The notes under the pieces were generated by a model, which saw only the letters and a program-made list of their open reading frames with translations, was not told the origin of the DNA and did not search any database. Made by a program: the position numbers and the translations under genes. A stretch of 64,000 nucleotides of DNA from Phycisphaerales bacterium (GTDB lineage: Bacteria > Planctomycetota > Phycisphaerae > Phycisphaerales > UBA1924), in assembly GCA_029260345.1 (NCBI GenBank), contig JAJDDK010000007.1:190226-254225 (forward strand). Direction: 5' to 3'. Shown piece by piece: positions 60,084 through 64,000 of the stretch (its first letter is position 1; every line of letters starts with the position of its first letter).

Positions 60084-61616
60084 ATGACCGGTTCTTCCGA
60101 CACAATCCACGCTCCGTCACGAGCCGAATTCGCCATCGGCTGGGCGGGGCGCCTGGGCGCGCCGCTGCTTGCGCTGCTTGTTTATTTGCTTCTTGGAATG
60201 TCGTCGCTTGAAGAGCCGGCCCGCGCCACCGCCGCGATCGGCGTGCTCATGGCCATTCTTTGGATGACCGAAGCCATCCCCCTTCCCGCGACGTCACTGC
60301 TGCCAATCGTCTTGTTCCCGCTCGCCAACGTCGCGCCAATCCGCGACGCCACGTCGCCATACGCCAATGAACTCATTTTCCTCTTCATGGGCGGGTTCAT
60401 GCTGGCGCTGGCAATGGAACGTTGGAATCTGCACAAACGCATTGCGCTGCTCATCGTGCGATGCGTCGGCACCAAACCAACGCGCCTCATCGGCGGCTTC
60501 ATGATCGCCTCCGCCGTGCTGTCCATGTGGATCAGCAATTCCGCAACGGCCGTGATGATGCTGCCCATCGGCGCCAGCGTGATCACGCTCGTCGAAGCGC
60601 GCATGCGCGAGGAACAGTCGCACAGCGCCGAAGCGCAGAAATCCATCGATCGCTTCGGCGTCTGTCTGATGCTCGGTCTGGCGTACGCCGCGAGCATTGG
60701 CGGCGTGGCGACCATCATCGGCACACCTCCCAACGTGTTCATGGTTGGGTTTCTGGAAGAGCGCTACGACATCGAGATCGGCTTCGGCACGTGGATGATG
60801 ATCGGCGTCCCGTTCTCCGCCGTATTCCTGGTCGTCGCGTGGGTCTTGCTGACGCGCGTGCTGCACCGGGTCACGATGGACCGCATCCCCGGCGGGCGCG
60901 AACTCATTCGCGATGAGCTGCGCGCCCTCGGCCCCATTTCCCGCGGCGAGTGGACCGCCTTCGCCGTCTTCATGATCACCGCGACGCTGTGGATCGTGCG
61001 CGAGCCGCTTTCCAACTGGGTGTGGTTCACCGATCGCCTGCCATTCATCACGCGATGGAGCGATCCCGGCATCGCCATCTTCGCGGCGGTCCTGCTCTTT
61101 GCGATTCCAGTGGATCTGAAGAAGGGCGTGTTTGCGCTGGACTGGAAGACTGCTTCGAAACTTCCGTGGGGCGTTCTACTGCTCTTTGGCGGCGGGCTCA
61201 GCCTTGCAAGCGCCGTTGGCGCCACCGGCCTGGACTCATGGATCGGGTCGCAAGTGTCCGGCCTCGAAGCGCTACCAATGGTCGTCATCGTCGGCGCCGT
61301 GGTGACACTCGTGATCTTTCTGACTGAACTCACGAGCAACACCGCGACCGCCGCAACGTTTCTACCAATTCTCGCTGGAGTCGCGGTCGGGATCGGCGCG
61401 GAGGTCACGACGCTGGTCATCCCCGCCGCAATCGCGGCAAGCTGCGCCTTCATGATGCCCGTCGCGACGCCGCCCAACGCGATCGTGTTTGGCTCAGACC
61501 GCATTCGCATCGGGCACATGATGAAAGCCGGCATCATCCTGAACATCGTCGGCATTGGGCTCATCACACTTATGGCGTTCACGCTCGACAAATGGGCGCT
61601 GTCGCTCGGTTCCTGA
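60084..61616 (+). CDS. DASS (SLC13) sodium/anion symporter
   Basis: 510 residues, about 11-12 hydrophobic helices. The DASS signatures SNSATAVMMLPI (first SNT-like motif) and ELTSNTATAATFLPI (second) are visible, and the N-terminal WMTEAIPLPATSLLP. Usually imports di/tricarboxylates or sulfate; substrate not inferable here. 28 bp downstream of alr and 35 bp before mutY. Confidence 0.9.
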   Translation: MTGSSDTIHAPSRAEFAIGWAGRLGAPLLALLVYLLLGMSSLEEPARATAAIGVLMAILWMTEAIPLPATSLLPIVLFPLANVAPIRDATSPYANELIFLFMGGFMLALAMERWNLHKRIALLIVRCVGTKPTRLIGGFMIASAVLSMWISNSATAVMMLPIGASVITLVEARMREEQSHSAEAQKSIDRFGVCLMLGLAYAASIGGVATIIGTPPNVFMVGFLEERYDIEIGFGTWMMIGVPFSAVFLVVAWVLLTRVLHRVTMDRIPGGRELIRDELRALGPISRGEWTAFAVFMITATLWIVREPLSNWVWFTDRLPFITRWSDPGIAIFAAVLLFAIPVDLKKGVFALDWKTASKLPWGVLLLFGGGLSLASAVGATGLDSWIGSQVSGLEALPMVVIVGAVVTLVIFLTELTSNTATAATFLPILAGVAVGIGAEVTTLVIPAAIAASCAFMMPVATPPNAIVFGSDRIRIGHMMKAGIILNIVGIGLITLMAFTLDKWALSLGS

Positions 61617-61651
61617 CGCCGCGCTCGCGCCCCGCCGTACACTGCGGCTCA

Positions 61652-62713
61652 ATGTCAGACGCACGACGCGACAATGCGTTTGTTGAACGACTCGCGCAGT
61701 GGTTCCGCGCCTCCGCGCGCGATCTGCCGTGGCGCGCCACTGACGCACAAGGCCGGCGCAACCCGTATTTCTCGCTTGTTTCAGAAACAATGCTGCAACA
61801 AACGCAAGTCGCCCGCGTCATCGAAAAATTCGACGAGTTCACGACGCGATTCCCTACCATCGAATCACTGGCAAGGGCCCGCGAATCATCAGTCCTCGCG
61901 GCGTGGTCCGGCCTCGGCTATTACCGGCGCGCTCGTCATCTGCACGGCGCTGCGAAAGAGATTGCGAAGAGCCACCAAGGCCAAGTGCCGCACGACATTG
62001 ATGACCTGATCGCGCTGCCCGGTGTCGGCCGCTACACCGCTGGCGCGATCGCCAGCATCGTGTTCGACCAGCCCGCGCCGATCGTGGATGGCAACGTCGC
62101 GCGCGTGCTGCTCCGCATCGAAGGCAACACCATCGATCCGCGATCGACTGACGGCTCACGCTGGCTCTGGAATCGCGCAGCGCAACTCGCACAGCGCGCT
62201 TCGCACACCTCGGACGTCGCCGCGTTCAACGAAGGCATGATGGAGCTCGGAGCCACGATCTGCACGCCGCGCTCGCCCAAGTGCGGCCAGTGCCCCGTCG
62301 CCTCCCTCTGCCGCGCGCGCCGCGATGGTCTCACCGGCACAATCCCGCCCACAAAGAAACCAGCCCGCGTCACCACCATCCACCATGACTGCCTTCTCTT
62401 CGTCGACGCTCGCGGCCGCCGTCTCGTACGGCAGCGATCAGACGACGGTCTCTGGGCGGGCATGTGGCAGCCGCCGACGCTCGAAGGCAACGGCAAACCC
62501 GCCACCAAAAAACAAATCGAAACCTGGCTCGGCGCCCCGGTCAGCCGCGTCGCGGCGTTTGAACACCTCACCAGCCACCGGCGCGTGAAATTCCGCATCT
62601 GGCGCCCACAAACGTCACAAGACACGTCACTGCCCGGCGACTGGCGCACCGCTCGCCAGATCGAACGCCTCGCGCTCTCCAACCCGCACCGCCGCATTCT
62701 GCTTGAGCTCTAA
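61652..62713 (+). CDS. mutY: A/G-specific adenine glycosylase MutY
   Basis: Base excision repair of 8-oxoG:A mismatches, about 353 residues. Catalytic Glu in SETMLQQTQV, HhH-GPD LPGVGRYTAGAIASIVFDQ with catalytic Asp in VDGNVARVL, 4Fe-4S Cys cluster CTPRSPKCGQCPVASLC, and a C-terminal NUDIX-like domain. ATG 61652 chosen; the frame to 61592 overlaps the transporter's 3' end. Followed by the rpsA leader. Confidence 0.94.
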   Translation: MSDARRDNAFVERLAQWFRASARDLPWRATDAQGRRNPYFSLVSETMLQQTQVARVIEKFDEFTTRFPTIESLARARESSVLAAWSGLGYYRRARHLHGAAKEIAKSHQGQVPHDIDDLIALPGVGRYTAGAIASIVFDQPAPIVDGNVARVLLRIEGNTIDPRSTDGSRWLWNRAAQLAQRASHTSDVAAFNEGMMELGATICTPRSPKCGQCPVASLCRARRDGLTGTIPPTKKPARVTTIHHDCLLFVDARGRRLVRQRSDDGLWAGMWQPPTLEGNGKPATKKQIETWLGAPVSRVAAFEHLTSHRRVKFRIWRPQTSQDTSLPGDWRTARQIERLALSNPHRRILLEL

Positions 62714-62960
62714 CAAACTTTTTTCAGGCAGGATTTGCCGATCGCTCTGGTGTAGGTAGACTGGGCGGTTCGCCGCTTGAAGAGACGGCGACTCCACAAC
62801 CGGCGGCCTGTCTGCGAACGAATCGGGCATGTGGCTCGATCGCGGGTCGTCTGTGACACTCGAACCGCCCCATTGGGGCCGGCGGCCGGCAGTTCCCGGT
62901 TGTCGTCAGGGATGCGGGCGGGCAAGGCTCGAACCGTTCCCCGGAAAGGCCAACGAAAAC
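62714..62960 (+). promoter_or_regulatory. rpsA promoter candidate and long structured leader
   Basis: 247 bp. TTGCCG (62735-62740) and TAGACT (62757-62762) with 16 bp between form a fair sigma70-type promoter. The about 190-nt leader after it is GC-rich with GCCCCATTGGGGC and GCCGGCGGCCGGC palindromes, which could hide regulatory structure (S1 often autoregulates translation). Confidence 0.4.
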
Positions 62961-64000
62961 ATGATCGATGAAACACTGATTGCGTCATTGGGCGCATCGG
63001 AGTCTGAGGTTGATGCGCTTCTGCGCGATGCGTTCGGCAGCGAAATCGCCGCCGGCGACATGGACCCGCTGCTGGAAGGCGCGATTCAGGACTTCGAGCC
63101 CGGCTCGCTCATTGAGGGCGAGATCGTCGGTTACGCCGGCGATGATGTGGTCATTGAAGCAGGTCTCAAGTCCGAAGGCCTCATCCCCAAGGATGAGTTC
63201 GACGACCCCGCAGACATCAAAGTCGGCGAAAAGATCACGGTGCTCCTCGAGAGCATCGACGAAGACGGCAGCATTTCGCTCTCCAAGCGCAAGGCGGATC
63301 GCATCCTCAACTGGAAGCGGATCCTCGAAACGCACAAAGAAGGCGACATCATCGAGGGCATCGCGACCCGCAAGATCAAGGGCGGCTTGCTCGTCGACAT
63401 CGGCGTGCCGGCGTTCCTTCCCGCGTCGCAGGTCGACATCCGTCGCCCGCACGACATCGGCGAATACATCGGCCGCAAGGTGCGCGCTGAAATCCTGAAG
63501 ATCGACGAAGAGCGGCGCAACATCGTCGTCTCCCGCCGCAAGCTCATCGAAGCGGAGCGCGAGGACGCGAAGAAGCGTCTGCTCTCGACGCTCACCGAGG
63601 GCGACATCGTCAAGGGCGTCGTCAAGAACATCGCGGACTTCGGCGCCTTCGTCGATCTCGGCGGCATCGACGGCCTCTTGCACATCACGGATATGTCGTG
63701 GGGCCGCGTGAATCACCCGTCCGAAGTCGTGCGCTACGGCCAGGACATCGAGGTCAAAGTCCTCAACATCGATCTCGAGAAAGAGAAGATCGCGCTTGGC
63801 CTCAAGCAGAAGGAAGTCAGCCCGTGGGAAGAGATCGAAGGGAAGTACCCGGTCGGCTCCCGCGTCAACGGCAAAGTCGTCAACATCGTCTCCTACGGCG
63901 CCTTTGTGCAGCTTGAGGAAGGCATCGAAGGCCTCGTCCACATCTCCGAGATGTCATGGACGCGCCGCCTGAATCATCCGTCCGAGATGGTCAACGGCGG
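62961..64000 (+). CDS. rpsA: 30S ribosomal protein S1 (3' end cut)
   Basis: N-terminal about 347 residues visible; the frame is open to the window end. ATG 62961 (MIDETLIASL). Several S1 (OB-fold) domains can be traced: about residues 52-110 (GSLIEGEIVGYAGDDVVIEA), 128-195 (EGDIIEGIATRKIKGGLLVD), 212-285 (EGDIVKGVVKNIADFGAFVD) and 297-347 (GSRVNGKVVNIVSYGAFVQL), joined by a charged linker. S1 binds mRNA on the 30S subunit. Only the first four domains are inside the window. Confidence 0.95.
   Translation, partial: MIDETLIASLGASESEVDALLRDAFGSEIAAGDMDPLLEGAIQDFEPGSLIEGEIVGYAGDDVVIEAGLKSEGLIPKDEFDDPADIKVGEKITVLLESIDEDGSISLSKRKADRILNWKRILETHKEGDIIEGIATRKIKGGLLVDIGVPAFLPASQVDIRRPHDIGEYIGRKVRAEILKIDEERRNIVVSRRKLIEAEREDAKKRLLSTLTEGDIVKGVVKNIADFGAFVDLGGIDGLLHITDMSWGRVNHPSEVVRYGQDIEVKVLNIDLEKEKIALGLKQKEVSPWEEIEGKYPVGSRVNGKVVNIVSYGAFVQLEEGIEGLVHISEMSWTRRLNHPSEMVNG

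Overview
The window looks like a chromosomal segment of a high-GC planctomycete, most likely class Phycisphaerae. This is an inference from several traits: an S8 protease ending in two dockerin-like Ca-binding repeats, a Lys/Arg/Thr-rich histone H1-like protein, large beta-propeller and TPR periplasmic proteins, TonB-like VWA plus ExbB/ExbD genes, recurring CxxCxYxLxGL...CPECG zinc-ribbon membrane proteins, and intergenic gaps packed with short palindromic repeats. I see no plasmid, prophage, insertion sequence or CRISPR array. Most genes are housekeeping.

Layout. 1-9 kb: 3' part of a secreted subtilase; glutamate dehydrogenase back to back with a pseudo-receiver; then a minus-strand run mqnA, a very unusual sigma70/MerR-like protein, ktrB, ktrA; a NeuD/PglD-type acyltransferase diverges from it. 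9-19 kb: lptB with a PEGA lipoprotein, two DUF4870 genes, pdxA, a DUF5658 protein, a 1394-residue beta-propeller/helical-repeat exported protein, a DUF721 (DciA-like) protein and two zinc-ribbon membrane proteins. 19-28 kb: SpoVR, small membrane proteins, leucyl aminopeptidase, HIT protein, PilZ protein, class II DAHP synthase, histone H1-like gene. 28-36 kb: fliD-fliS, then a minus-strand operon of aminotransferase, SDR and holB, and a tRNA-Leu(UAG). 36-43 kb: DoxX-like protein and the operon VWA-exbB-exbD-exbD-TPR, then a CII-like regulator. 43-50 kb: P1B-type ATPase, MBL hydrolase, a solitary atpG, zinc-ribbon protein, tyrS. 50-58 kb: CBS protein, two paralogous membrane proteins, HNH endonuclease, purH, propeller lipoprotein, riboflavin synthase, DEAD-box helicase. 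58-64 kb: alr, a DASS transporter, mutY and the 5' part of rpsA.

The strongest structural signal outside genes is a set of interspersed hairpins. At least 13 copies have a fixed outer frame (CGTGG...CCACG) and about 14 copies have a CTCTCCC/GGGAGAG frame. In both sets the inner stem differs from copy to copy yet stays self-complementary, which is direct covariation evidence that the folded form matters. A block of about 400-600 bp made of several repeat families occurs twice, near 46.1-46.5 kb and 52.6-53.2 kb.

The most unusual protein is the 542-residue sigma-like factor at 5945-7573. It carries a MerR-type HTH, further HTHs, a degenerate region-2-like segment and a region-4-like C-terminus, and it is transcribed in one run with menaquinone (futalosine pathway) and potassium-uptake genes.
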